Of a stretch of 64,000 nt of DNA, positions 33,036-43,783 are shown one piece after another. Under the pieces are notes generated by a model. The model searched no databases. It saw nothing but the letters and a program-made list of their open reading frames with translations, and was not told the DNA's origin. The DNA is from Ascaris suum (lineage: Eukaryota; Nematoda; Chromadorea; Rhabditida; Ascarididae). Within the stretch, counting starts at the first letter, position 1. Each line of letters starts with the position of its first letter. The position numbers and the translations under genes are program-made. The DNA lies in the NCBI GenBank assembly GCA_013433145.1, contig CM024172.1:5836713-5900712 (forward strand). The letters run 5' to 3'.

Positions 33036-35463
33036 AGAGAAAATAAAAAAGAAATCGTTTCGTTATATTTGGTAGTTGCTCTTATTCTCTTACTTACCGA
33101 CCACTTAAATCCTTCATTACCTTTTAAAAAGTAGTTGTTAAGATCAATTGAGAGCAACTCGAATTGCGATAACACTGCAACTGAAACTCTTTTGAATGAA
33201 GAAAGCTTTCTCCTGATAGGTTAATATTTCTTGAGAGGTTTTTCAAGCGATGAAGATTTGTTAAAAATTTAACAAGAGATATGATAACATTTGCTAACAA
33301 TTATTTTCTGAAAAGTTGTCTTCTTTCAATGTGCCCTTTAAACCACTCAACATTTGATAATATCCATGAGCAAAGCAGCTTATTCGTTGATTTCAGCACA
33401 TTGTTTGCGGTCAACAAGATAGTCCCAATCATATCGAGAAAAGTGCTCCATAATATCTACGAGGTTGATTAATCTTGCGGAAAAACTCCTTCAGCTATTC
33501 CAGTAGCCAAAAGTTAGCGAAATAAATGAGCAAATACGAACAAAAAAAGCAATATAAAAGAAATCGTTCTGCTGTATTTGGTAGTTGCTGTTATTCTCTT
33601 ACTTACTTACTCTTTCTTCATTTTTCTCCCCGCAATTGTGCGTCCACCTCATGTTTTCCACTAACAATGTATGCTCTCACATCAATCTGTGCAACGCAAA
33701 AAATTACAAAAGAAGAACACAACATACGGCTGTCTTATAGCGCAGATCCTTAGCAGGCACCTTGAGGTTCTCCTTCCACGAGTGATCAGTATGCGGTACG
33801 CTTCCGCCGCTCATTGCTGCGTCAATTACCGTTATATTCTGCACACAGAGAATCCAGATCCCTACAATACAAATTCGTTAGTTTTTAGACACCGCAAAGA
33901 AGAGGAGGTGTGTGCAGCATTATGTTGAGACGATACAAGGCACCTGGCACATAAACAATTTCAATGAAGGTGAACGGGAATGAAAATATTCAGGTGGATA
34001 GACGTTGCTGAAGTGACGGGGTTACCAAACAAGAAGTGAAGAGATGAAAAGGGCAGCGACAGGACTGATGTGCGAGGAATCGAAAGTGAATAATGGGCAT
34101 CAAAGAAATATGCTCAGACTTTACATCACAAGAGCTTACTGCAGCTACATAAAATGTATGAAGGCAAGGCCCGACCAAATCTATGTTCACTGGCACCCCC
34201 GTGCCGCAAACACTACCTCCAAGTTAAACCTATATGTCCACATAGCTCAAATCCCTCTCACACTGCAGCAACGCTATGCTGCTTAAGGTGTGCTGGTTCA
34301 TCATATATTTGACACCGTTTGGGCACCACAAGATTTACTAAAAAAGCTCAGCGGACTAGACAGTGCTTGTTAGTACCTCCTTCATCTAATGAACGTAAAT
34401 ATGAATGAGTGAACCTGTTGAAGTGCAATTCGTCAAAAAATGAGTGCAATCTAAATGTATACACGTTTCGAAGTTGGTTAAGAAGCTTAGTGATAGTAAT
34501 CTCGTGCGGAATGTTGCAAACTCCTCCTATGCAATAGGCGCTATCAGGTAGTCAGGCATTGACTCATCGCACATCAAACGAAACAAGCATAACGAAATTG
34601 AAAATGTGACCCTACCACACACGAAGACACAGGAATCACTAACACTTTGAAACAACACCGGCTGATCAACCGATTCTGAAATTGTGCAACCGAAACGGTT
34701 ATATGGGCAAAGAATCGAGCCAAAAATTCAAGAGGTGATTCAATCTCGAAGGTCGATCCAACAACGCTTGGTGATTCCTGTTCATTTCACGAAGCCCTAA
34801 GGCGATGTGCACGAAACGATGATGAAGGTTATTCCATCGGATGGACTTGGTATTATGAAATTAAATACGACGTTCACGCCAACGGAGCGGATAGGAACCA
34901 TATTAAATACGCAAAAACAAAATGAAGGGACAGGTGGAACCCACCTGACGATACACCAAGCGAGCTGAAAGTTGGAAGTGCTCTAAAAAATTCGTGGTTA
35001 CGGTGTGCACGGATACACATATGGATACTATAACGCTTTATTCGCTACTGAGATGCCCGACTGACGCACTCGAAATTCAGAGAAACGGGACGGTCCGAAA
35101 AGCTTCAAAAGAAATATCTAAAACTTGCACACATATCCGCCCACATGTGCTACTACCCTCCTCGCACACACCGACGCCAAAAACGTAGCACAAACATGAC
35201 CACGCCACTCACCTTCAAGACACGCCAACCAATGAAGCTGCAATCATATCGTATTTAAACCGTTTTACTGGTGTCGCCTCTCGTTGTCTGGCTCCCTCCT
35301 CTTTTCCATATATGCGCTTCTAGACGAAATGCACTTCGTCCCTAACAACGGCCGGCAGCGTGATTAACATATCCTCTAATGTCACTATATTTAAGGATCA
35401 CTCAGTTACTGGTTTTCATCAGGGTTTGCAAAACAACAATTATAGGCTTCGTTTTAAAGGAAC
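33036..35463. other. Intergenic region with a short direct repeat, no supported gene
   Basis: A diverged direct repeat of about 50 bases links 33049-33103 and 33556-33608; both contain AAAGAAATCGTT, then TATTTGGTAGTTGCT and TTATTCTCTTACTTAC. The rest is AT-rich with no recognisable gene up to the left LTR of the BEL/Pao element. Confidence 0.45.
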
Positions 35464-35724
35464 TGTCGCGTAAGGAAGCGGCAAAAATATGCGAGAAAAG
35501 GGAGGGGGCTGCGGGTCCCCTAAGCACCTTTACGAAAGAGGCAGAGACTAAGAGAAGTCAAGAGTTAAATACACTTACAAAGAATGATAACAAAGAAGGA
35601 GACATAGAATCCTTTCACAACAAAGTGAAGATTTTATGTTTCCTTTCTCACAAAATCTCCAGCGAAATCTTCTTGATCACTTCGCTGGGATTTTGTTTCG
35701 ACTGTTTCGCCGTTTGACGCGACA
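35464..35724 (-). repeat. 3' LTR of the BEL/Pao element
   Basis: 261 bases, TGTCGCGT...ACGCGACA, aligned over almost its whole length with the repeat at 42794-43036. Outside one divergent block near its start (about 18 extra bases, with GAGGGGGCTGCGGGTCCC) roughly nine single-base differences separate the two LTRs. This means many substitutions have accumulated since insertion. Confidence 0.92.
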
Positions 35725-37290
35725 CTCCCGAGGCGACGATCCTTGCGCCCAATGATAACTGGTTCGAACCGCATCCGATCGATGTGTTGCTGAAGGCTTT
35801 CGGTTATAGTTGATTCCGCTGCATTTTCCTTGATGAAAATAACTGTCGGGTTGGATACTTCGCCTTTCTTGCGAAGTTTCTTTACCACGGCCATGCATTT
35901 GATTGCTGCAAAAGTAATTATTATAGATACTGCGATGATCGTAAAGCTTCCCAATACTGGAACGCTTCAAAGATATGTTGGATATTGCTGTTAGCTTCTT
36001 CTGCAAGCGTTTCAATTTCGTTCCCGAAGTCTGAGAGAGCCGTGCGGCTATCAGAGAACGTTGACGGTTTTGCTCTCAAGCCCCAACGAGCACCTCTGAT
36101 TTGAGTAGATCGATCCACGCTTGAGCTTGTTGTATTGACGTGTCTTGAAGGGTGGCTGACCAGAACACGAATTCGTTCTCAATTTCCCCATCGTGGGTTC
36201 CCTCGTTGCTCCTTTCAATGATTCCGTTATGTGGAAACACAATTAGTTTGTCGCCTTCTCGTATTGCCGACACGTCGCCCCGATGAAGCAACAACTTGGC
36301 TGCCATCGAAGGGTCACTTCGACTGATGCTCCGAATAAGGATAAGGAAATTATTTCTCGTTTGACATTGTGTTTCGGCATACTTAATTAGGTGCAGTTTG
36401 AACTGCTGCAGCCACCTATCAGAAGCGTATTGAAACTTCGCGTTCTCTCGATCGAATCTTGCTCCAAGTTCAACAGAGGATATGTTCAGTGCGTGAACTC
36501 TTGCCTTTCAGCCAGTCGGTGACATCTTGTCGTTTCCAGTCATAAATGTGATGAGAATACCTTTTTGCATAGGTGCAAACGACTGAAGTTGACACTGTTC
36601 TGCTTGCGTCCAGCTTTCGTCAAATGCCTCGAGTGGAACGAAAGAAGCTTGAAGTTTGTCGACGATGATCCTCTTATCTATAACCTGTGCGAGATGTGTG
36701 CCCACTCGGTGCCATGCACACTGCTCAACGAGCATTTTCTTATCCCATAGAATAATTCGACCATCAGCCATGCACTTTCCGGTGGACGCTTTGCAAGCCG
36801 TGACGTTTGCCAGACAAGAATCGATATGCACATCATCACCCGTCAACACGTAGCCTTCATCCAACTCGTAATTCACAGTAGCAGTACATCTTTCACCAAA
36901 CATAGCGTAAGAAGCGGTTGACGGTTGAAAGCTCTTCCACCTTTTCGTACCGATTCTTTCGAGCTGGAGCCCGCTGAAGCGCTTGGTGTTCCTAATCTCT
37001 TCACAAGCTTGAGCTGTGACGGCCGATGTAATTGGTTCTTCAAGAGTTTCGTACATACTGAATCGGAGAAACGCTCGAGTGCGGACCTTATGAGTGATCT
37101 GGAAACAACTAATAGCTTCCACTCGTTTCAATTTTCTTTCGAAAACGCTTACTCTTGTCGTCGTAAGATGGTTGAACCGTTCTACTGTACAGTTCTGAGT
37201 TTCTGGAATTGGTAGTGTATACCTTGAGTTCCGCTGGCTGCGGCGCTCCCGACGACAGAAGTTAGTAACCCCGAAATAAGGAGACAAGGC
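35634..37290 (-). pseudogene. Envelope-like region of the BEL/Pao element, frame-broken
   Basis: Downstream of the integrase the minus strand holds three open blocks in different frames: 36508-37287, 36076-36306 and 35634-35954. The first is Cys-rich (for example GERCTATVNYELDEGYV). The last begins with a hydrophobic segment (TIIAVSIIITFAAIKC, about 35885-35954) followed by a basic stop-transfer sequence, as expected for a C-terminal membrane anchor and short tail. A hydrophobic stretch at the end of the integrase frame (about 37230-37310) could be the signal peptide. Position and layout fit the env genes of nematode BEL elements, some of which are related to phlebovirus glycoproteins; relatedness of this one was not tested. 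Frame changes and stops make it inactive. Confidence 0.65.
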
Positions 37291-38302
37291 AGTAGGTAGA
37301 AGGGTGAAGAATGTTTTCGTTTTGTGACCGCTTTATTGAATGTTTCTCGGACAACATTCGTAGAGATTACTGTTGCTGCCGTTGCTGTTTTTGCATCTGC
37401 TTTGGCTCGAATTTCGAGTGGGAAGAGATTATTGACTGCTCTTTGCACCTTCTTGCCATTTGAAAGACGAATAGTTGCTGTTCTCACCTTTGACGGTTCG
37501 GGATGTAGGGCTTCGATAACTCCGAGTGGCCAAGTGCCGCGAGGACATGGTGACTCGTTGAGCAGCAATATTTCGTTGACCTCAGGGGGTCTCTTTTCAG
37601 TACTGAATGGCTGTTTATGAGTTGTTTGATATCGTTCCCTCAATATCATGAGATATTCTTCTCGCCATATCGTCCAAAAGTTATCAAGTTTTGCTGTCGT
37701 TTCTTCCCAATATTTGAAAAGCTTTTGGTGGATGTCACTAGGGTCTCGATATGTGGGGTCTCGTGCATCATTCTCCAGGCTTCTGAATACTCCCGGTGAA
37801 GAATTACCGTGTGGCAGCAGAAAATCGACTGGTCGTAGAACTGTCGTATTCTCCGATGTGAGGGGGGTAATCGGACGGCAGTTTACCACTGCTTCGATAT
37901 CCGTCGTCAGTGTTTGAAGTTCTTCTTGCGTCAGCCTTTTCCGTCCAATTGTTTTCTTCATACTGCCTTTTACGAGACCGAATATTCTCTCATAGATGCC
38001 ACCTTGCCATGGCGCGAGTGGAGTAATAAATGACCAATGAATATTGTGTGCAGCGCAATAGTCGGGAATTGCGTTGTCCGTCCGGTGCACTTTAGATACA
38101 GAGGCGAGTACACATCGAGCCCAGACGAATTGTGTGCCGTTATCCGAAAGCATTCTCTTAGGAAGTCCTCTTCTGGAAACAAAGCGACGTAAACACTGAA
38201 TGAAACCTGGCCCGGATAGGTCAGAGGCAACTTCGAGATGTACAGCTCTAGTTGAGAAACAAGTGAATAAACAGATTCATCGTTTTGTGCGATCCTTTTC
38301 AT
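37182..38302 (-). pseudogene. BEL/Pao integrase core, C-terminal part intact
   Basis: The main block 37182-38153 shows the second catalytic Asp in MLSDNGTQF, the HWSFITPLAPWQGGIYER segment carrying the catalytic Glu, and the C-terminal DUF-type region seen in BEL/Pao integrases (NEILLLNE, LGVIEALHPEP). The first catalytic Asp region lies at about 38160-38305 in a different frame, so the DDE domain is split by a frameshift. In an intact element this would insert the cDNA copy. Confidence 0.85.
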
Positions 38303-38360
38303 CGCAACGAATCGTAAATGGTCCTATATAATCGACACCAGTATTTCGAAAGGAAGATGC

Positions 38361-38633
38361 TTAGATACTCGTTCCAGCGGATAGGGTGGCATTGGGGGCA
38401 TCTGAAAGGGCTTGGACTTCCATCGTCGGCAATGAAAACAATTGTTGAGAGCTCCTTTTGTCGCCTGACGACCACGAGGCCTCACGCATCTTCGCAAAAA
38501 TTGAAGAGATCGCAGTGTGCACAAGCTCCTCATGGATGTGCAAAATAAGCAACTGAGTTATGCGGTTGTCTGCAGGCAAGTACTTTAATAGTGGTGATGA
38601 AGCATATTTCATTCTACGTTCGCATTTCCACAA
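38361..38633 (-). pseudogene. BEL/Pao integrase zinc-binding N-terminus, frame-broken
   Basis: HEELVHTAISSIF supplies the His pair of the HHCC zinc domain. The Cys pair (NNCFHCRRWK) appears only in the neighbouring frame 38324-38533, showing a frameshift within the domain. It lies between RNase H and the integrase core as expected. Confidence 0.75.
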
Positions 38634-38761
38634 GCCATCTTTGTCGAGATGAGCGTTCCACTTTTCTCTCTCTTGCAGACAAATGTCCTCTCTTTGAGCT
38701 TGCTTAATCAGCAGTTCTTCAGCTCGAGATATTTCGTTTCCTTTAAAGATCTCTTTTCAGG

Positions 38762-40172
38762 TCAATTTCCTTTGAAGCAGGCAACTGCACGCAATACCCA
38801 TGCTGTCGTTCGCAGTAGACGAGACCATTTGCTGAAACGCATAGCGTTGATAATCGTCGATGAACGGTCATATATTTCACACGCCATGTGCGTATTCGCT
38901 GTTGTTGCTTCTGTTTCTAAGTGGTCTTCTGGGCTAGCATTGTCTTCTGACCTAGCAGTGTGATTTGCCAATTGTTGCCACTGCTCACTAGAATAGAGAA
39001 GCCAATGTGGTCCATGCCACCATAATTTGTTGTTGATCAGATCGTCGAGGTCACTACCTCTCGTAGGAATATCGGCCGGATTGGAATGTGAAGGAACGTA
39101 TCCAAATCTGGCATCCGTTTTCCGAATTTCTTTTAGGCGATTTTCCACGAATCGATCTTTCTGATGCACGTCACTGGAGCGAATTCGTTGTAAAGTGCAC
39201 TGACTGTCAGTCCAAATATACTTGTCGACGCTTTCCAGTTGCAGCTGCTGTGAGGTGTATTCAAGCAGCCTCGTTCCAATAAGAGCTCCCATAAGTTCCA
39301 GACGAGGAATGATGGATCCTTTGAGCGGGACAAGCCTAGTGTTGCAAATTAGTAGATGACATTCAATTTCTGAATTCTGTTCGGATGTAAACGGCTGAAG
39401 CGTACGCTGTCTTCGATGCATCCGTGAAACAGTGAAGTTGCAGAGCAGGTTGCCTCTTTATGACGAATCGTGGTACTTCAATTGTGCGGTCATTCCACTC
39501 ACCGCAAATGTTGTTAATTTGTTTGGTTATATTTTCGGGTAACCTCTCGTCCCACTTTTGATTCTTTCTCCATAGATCTTGTAGAATTACTTTTAATGGA
39601 GTGAACAAAGGAGAGATGTGTCCGGTAGGATCGTATTGAGCAGCGATATAGGACAATAGTTGCCGTTTGGTCATCCTCGGCTGCTTTACTTTCCACTGAA
39701 TATAGTCTGCTGTAGTATTCCATCGCAGTCCTAGCAGTTTCGCGTTAGTTGCTTCGTGACGGTCCCTTTTCGGAATTGTTTTGTTGAAGGTTGCGTCGTT
39801 GCTCAGAAATTCGCGAATGTTCATTCGTGCGTCTTCGAATAGTTTCTTTATGCGCTCGAACTTGTTGAAGGCCTCTTCCGTCGTACGTACACTGATCAGC
39901 ACGTTATCTACACAGATATTCTTCCAAATTTCTTCGGCTAATGCTATGTCACCGTACGAATCTAGATGCGTTTTGATTGCTGCCGCGAGGAGGAAGGGGC
40001 TTGCGTTAAGTCCAAACGGGACTCGTGCAAAGCGAAAGATCTTTAGGTTGCTGTGAGATGGCGGTGAGTTGATATCAGACAGCCATAGAAAGCGAGTCCC
40101 ATCTCGATCTGGTTTATTGAGAGCCACTTGTAGAAAAGCCTTCTCTAAATCTCCTATAAGTGCAATAGGCAT
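38762..40172 (-). pseudogene. BEL/Pao reverse transcriptase core and RNase H, frame-broken
   Basis: Two blocks, 39363-40172 and 38762-39421. The first begins in the RT palm with LIGDLEKAFLQVAL (first catalytic Asp), then RVPFGLNASPFLL and ICVDNVLIS (the YVDD-box position, here Val-Asp-Asn), the connection segment, and RNase H start CFTDASKTAYASAVY. A frame change near 39400 leads to the second block with IPRLELMGALIG, WTDSQ and PADIPTRG, the remaining RNase H carboxylates. Asn after Asp in the active-site box occurs in some BEL elements, so it is not by itself a sign of decay. Confidence 0.88.
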
Positions 40173-40198
40173 TGAGCGAAATCGGAGCAGTATACCAC

Positions 40199-40809
40199 CT
40201 AAATTCGGGAGTAAACTGGTCCTCTCATAATTGCTTCGTTGATGCTTTTAGTTTTTCTCGATTTGGAAGAACCATCGAAAACTACTCGAATCATTGTAGT
40301 CGTCTTATGGGGGTTAATTACTGCTTGATGTGGCAAATAGTGGACAATGCTGGAAGTGGGTTTTAGTTCCTCCCGAGGTACTTCTTCGATGACTCCACAG
40401 TCCTTCTGCTGAGAAAAGATTGCGTCATATTTTTCGAGAAGCTCGCGATCATTCTGTAAACGCTTCTTCCAAGTTGAAAGCAGTCGACCATATGTTAGGT
40501 CAAAATTCTGTGCAATTTGCGGCACAGAGTCTCTGAATGGGAGGCTCACTGAATAGCGACCGTCGATTCTCTTCACCGTTTCCTTGAACATGTCCATTGC
40601 TTGTTGGTCTTCATGCTCGGTTGGTGAATCTCGAATACCAAGGAGCTCAATATTCCAATAGCTGGAGATTTGCTCGACTTGTTCTGAGGAATGCTCGTTC
40701 GCAAATTCCATTTCTTCCTTAGCGTCGTCTGGCATTTGTTTTTCAATACATACCACTGCCGGGGCTGCTTCATTCTTTTCGGCCTGTTTGGACGATAAAA
40801 TATAGCCAA
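40199..40809 (-). pseudogene. BEL/Pao protease-RT linker and RT N-terminus
   Basis: The block 40199-40756 reads through the linker into the RT fingers: RYSVSLPFRDSVPQIAQN, then GVIEEVP, VHYLPHQAV and IRVVFDGSSKS, all typical BEL/Pao RT N-terminal motifs. A frame change near 40180 separates it from the palm domain and another near 40760-40850 from the protease. Confidence 0.85.
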
Positions 40810-40852
40810 CTTTAGTGGGAATTAATTCGTAGCCGTTTCCTAGGCGTTTGAT

Positions 40853-42205
40853 TCATGCAAGTGGAATAAAGTCACTGAAATAGTCATGACCGACCAGAAT
40901 ATCTGGAGAACGAATTTTTCGCGGCAGCTCTGATGGCTTCAGGTCACCAAAGTGGGCTTCAATGTTGTCACCGACAACTTCTAGGTTGCTAGTAATTCGC
41001 TTAATTGTGCTTAGTCTGACAGCCTTGCGGGTACCGTTCTGAAGTTGAACGGAAATAACAGTTCGATTTGATTGGATAATTTGCGGCGCACAATCACCAA
41101 AAGTGCTTATGCTCAGTTTTTGCGGTGCTGCGTTTAGCCGTAACCGATTCGCTAAGCGCGTTGTTATGTACGACTTTTGACTACCCGAATCAAAAAACAT
41201 TAACGCTTTCGTTCGGCAATTTGCTTTCTGAGGGTTGGAGACCACTACTTCTTTATAGAGCAGCAGTGCTTTATTTCCAGTTGCCATATTTGCTGCAGTC
41301 ACTTTTTCAGGTGAAAGGGGCTGGTCTCTACCATTCTTCCCTTTTTCCTGCGATTTGCACCTCTCCATGCATAGGAGTGAGTTATGATTGCGATTATGGC
41401 AGTAGTAGCAATGTTGCATTGCTTTGCAGTCTTGCAGTGAATGTCCCCTTTTCAAACATTTTGTGCACAATTGAAATTTATTCGCTCGCTGAATTCTTTT
41501 CTCTGTGGTGCTGTACGAAGGGCAGTCGCGATTCCAGTGTGATTCACCGCAGAATGCACATGGTTTTGACGGCCTTTTCTGTTGTTTTTGCTGAGCGAGA
41601 AGCGAAGATGTTTTGATTTGCGGCTGCCTCGGCGTGCCAACAGCTTTCACTTGCTGAGCTCTTCCGTACGACTGTGCATAGATTAACTCTGCGGTCATAA
41701 ACTCGCGAAGTTTTGCCCTTAATTTTTCGACGTCCCATTCTGAATCTAACGACTTGTATTCACTAATGTGTCTTTTTATTCGCTGCGAGAGCTTCTGCTC
41801 AATTGTAGATACCAATAAAGGTGAGTCGAGATTTTCGCCTGCTTGCTCAAGCTGCCTTAATATTCTTTCCAGTGCTTGTACAGTTGCCACCAGTTGGGAC
41901 CCATTGTTACTGGGAAGGTTTTGCAATTCGGTGTGTAAGCTGGCTATTATAACGGCTGGGTTTCCGTAATTTGATTTTAGCGCAGTTACCACCAAATCAA
42001 AGCTGCTTTCACTTATAGCGTAGCCCTGAGCGACGGTTGCTGCTGGGCCTTCAAGTAGTGAAAGCAGATAGTTCAAGCGCTGAACTTTTGGCAAGTGGCC
42101 AACAGCAGAATTAAATGTTTCCCAGAATCCAGTCCACTCTTTAGGGTTTCCAGAAAATTTTCTGAGTTGGATCTGGGGCAGAGCAATGTGGCTGCCTACG
42201 GGTTC
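40853..42205 (-). pseudogene. BEL/Pao gag C-terminus, nucleocapsid and aspartic protease
   Basis: The longest open frame of the element. It contains capsid-like helices (QLRKFSGNPKEWTGFWETF at the start), three zinc knuckles: CAFCGESHWNRDC (CX2CX3HX4C), CTKCLKRGHSLQDC and CYYCHNRNHNSLLC (both CX2CX4HX4C), and a retropepsin active site FFDSGSQKSYI followed by ILVGHDYFSDF. It ends at a stop at 40853, where BEL elements normally continue into RT. Its frame is shifted relative to the N-terminal gag block; the overlap with that block is near 42196-42205. Confidence 0.9.
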
Positions 42206-42672
42206 TGGCGGCGAAGGAGCAGAGATTGCTGTAAATTCGAGGACACTTGCACCATTAGCGGAGTGGGTGACGAAACCGAAGATTGCAAAGTCTTCAGAAC
42301 GTCAGTGATATTAGAGATCCTAGCGTTCAGTTGATCACCAATGGTTTTAGCTTGCTCGCATAGATAGAGAAAGCTGTCTGGCTGCATAGCGTAGTCTTCG
42401 TACGCCTTAGCCTCTGCTTCTGCTGCTCGCGGATCACTCAAAGTATCCAAGAATTCAAGCCACTTTTCGTGCTTATTTTCAATTTGCGAAATGAGGCGCA
42501 TTACACTTTTCAAACAATGGCGCAGACAGTCTCTACGTTTTATAAAAGCGGTAATTTGAAAAGAACTTTCCTGTGTTGTGTCGACATCGTCCTCAGTCGG
42601 CGGGATCCTTCCAACCATCGTTTTCAACTCTTGAACTATAGGTTCCAGCCCGGCTTTCATGCGTCGGGCCAT
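42196..42672 (-). pseudogene. BEL/Pao gag N-terminal region
   Basis: 158 codons starting MARRMKAGLEPIVQELK, helical and charged, then reading into the DUF1759-type gag segment. It stops at 42196 in the frame LLRRQNP while the neighbouring frame (PPEPVGSHIALPQ) carries on into the capsid. The offset is -1, which could be a one-base indel or, less likely, a programmed shift; no obvious slippery heptamer stands at the overlap. Confidence 0.75.
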
Positions 42673-42770
42673 TTCTCAGCGAATATGTTCAGCAGAATCA
42701 ACGAGTGCGAATTAGTCGCAGAGGCACCTTTCGCAGAATCCGAAATTTGCAGAATCCGGAGAAAAATCTG

Positions 42771-42788
42771 GTCCTGCCGGGGTCGCCA
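42771..42788 (-). other. Primer-binding site of the BEL/Pao element
   Basis: Five bases inside the 5' LTR the minus strand reads TGGCGACCCCGGCAGGAC, starting with the TGG that pairs with a tRNA CCA end. The form TGGCGACC is used by arthropod and nematode elements primed by tRNA-Arg; the tRNA identity is inferred, not checked. Confidence 0.7.
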
Positions 42789-42793
42789 AGTTT

Positions 42794-43036
42794 TGTCGCG
42801 TAAGGACGCGGCAAAATATGTGAGAAAAACGCTTAGCGCTTTTACGAAAGAGGCAGAGACTAAGAGACGTCAAGAGTTAAATACACTTACAAAGAATGAT
42901 ATCAAAGGAGGAGACATAGAATCCTTTCACAACAAAGTGAAGAGTTTATGTTTCCTTTCTCACAAAATCTCCAGCGAAATCTTCTTGATCACTTCGCTGA
43001 GATTTTGTTTTGACTGTTTCGTCGTTTGACGCGACA
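42794..43036 (-). repeat. 5' LTR of the BEL/Pao element
   Basis: 243 bases, TGTCGCGT...ACGCGACA, direct repeat of 35464-35724. As the element lies on the minus strand this right-hand copy is the 5' LTR, next to the primer-binding site. Confidence 0.92.
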
Positions 43037-43685
43037 CCTTATCATCACCGGTTTTATTTGGCGCAGACCAGCAATCCGTTGTTTTATAGTGCAAATAGCA
43101 GTCGTTATGACATCCACATCGAGGGGATATATAGGTCGAAAACCGTCGGAGAATAAAGTAAACGAAAAAGTGCAAGAACTAGAGCGAAAGAGCAGATGAT
43201 ATTGCTATGTCGGGAGAGAATACATGAAATCAAATGAAACCTTTGTTTGCAAGATGGAAACACCACACACCCTTATTCTGTTCCCCTGCTTCACATGCGT
43301 ATAAAATCGCCTTTAAGAGGTATGATTTTTAGTATCCATTTACAGCCGCTTCCCTTGCATCCTTTGCAACACCTACTCGTCATCTTCACAAACGAGTATT
43401 ATGTAACGCGTTCAATGCAGCTGGCGGGAATGAGAGTGATTGTTTGAGGAAGAAAGTTGCGACTTGCTCCGCTTTGGATCACAAAAGGACTGGTGCACGT
43501 TGTTTCGGGATGTCAACGACTCTAAGCCGATTCTCTTCGAATGTGTTCGAGCATTTCTACCAGCAGTGCCTATCGAGAAGAAAATGAACACAGAGCTTTA
43601 CAAGAAAAAATGAATGCATTAGTGCAAAGCCGGGAAAAGGTGCTCAGTTTTACAGTAACGTGGACATCGCTTCCGTTGTACGTCG
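43037..43685. other. Flank of the BEL/Pao element, nothing recognised
   Basis: No repeat, gene or RNA could be recognised between the 5' LTR and the candidate exon at 43686. A TTTTACAG acceptor-like site stands near 43650. Confidence 0.35.
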
Positions 43686-43783
43686 ATGGGCAAATTAAAA
43701 CTACTCATTTTCGGATTAGCAGCTTGCCTGATCACATTCGATGTGGTTTACTTAGAAAGATCACGAGAGTATTCTCACCTCCG
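43686..43783 (+). CDS. Candidate first exon encoding a signal peptide
   Basis: ATG at 43686 opens MGKLKLLIFGLAACLITFDV, a good signal peptide, and runs to LERSREYSHL before a CCG/GTATGC donor at 43784 (phase 2). A TTTTACAG site about 35 bases upstream could be a trans-splice acceptor. No downstream exon of matching phase was found, so the product is unknown and the call rests on the signal peptide plus the donor. Confidence 0.3.

Larger units (their letters stand above)
35464..43036 (-). mobile_element. BEL/Pao LTR retrotransposon with envelope-like region, decayed
   Basis: A 7.6 kb element read on the minus strand. It is bounded by direct repeats that start TGTCGCGT and end ACGCGACA. The order gag, protease, RT, RNase H, integrase, then an extra envelope-like region is that of BEL/Pao elements, several of which in nematodes (Cer type) carry an env. 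The reading frame is interrupted repeatedly (frame changes near 42200, 40840, 40180, 39400, 38700, 38160 and within the env region), so this copy should not encode working proteins. No obvious target-site duplication flanks the LTRs (AGGAAC on the left, CCTTAT on the right), which suggests age or recombination. Confidence 0.92.

Noticed and set aside
35740..35790. GGTTCGAACC as a tRNA T-loop
   Set aside because: It lies inside the envelope-like region of the BEL element and no cloverleaf can be drawn around it.
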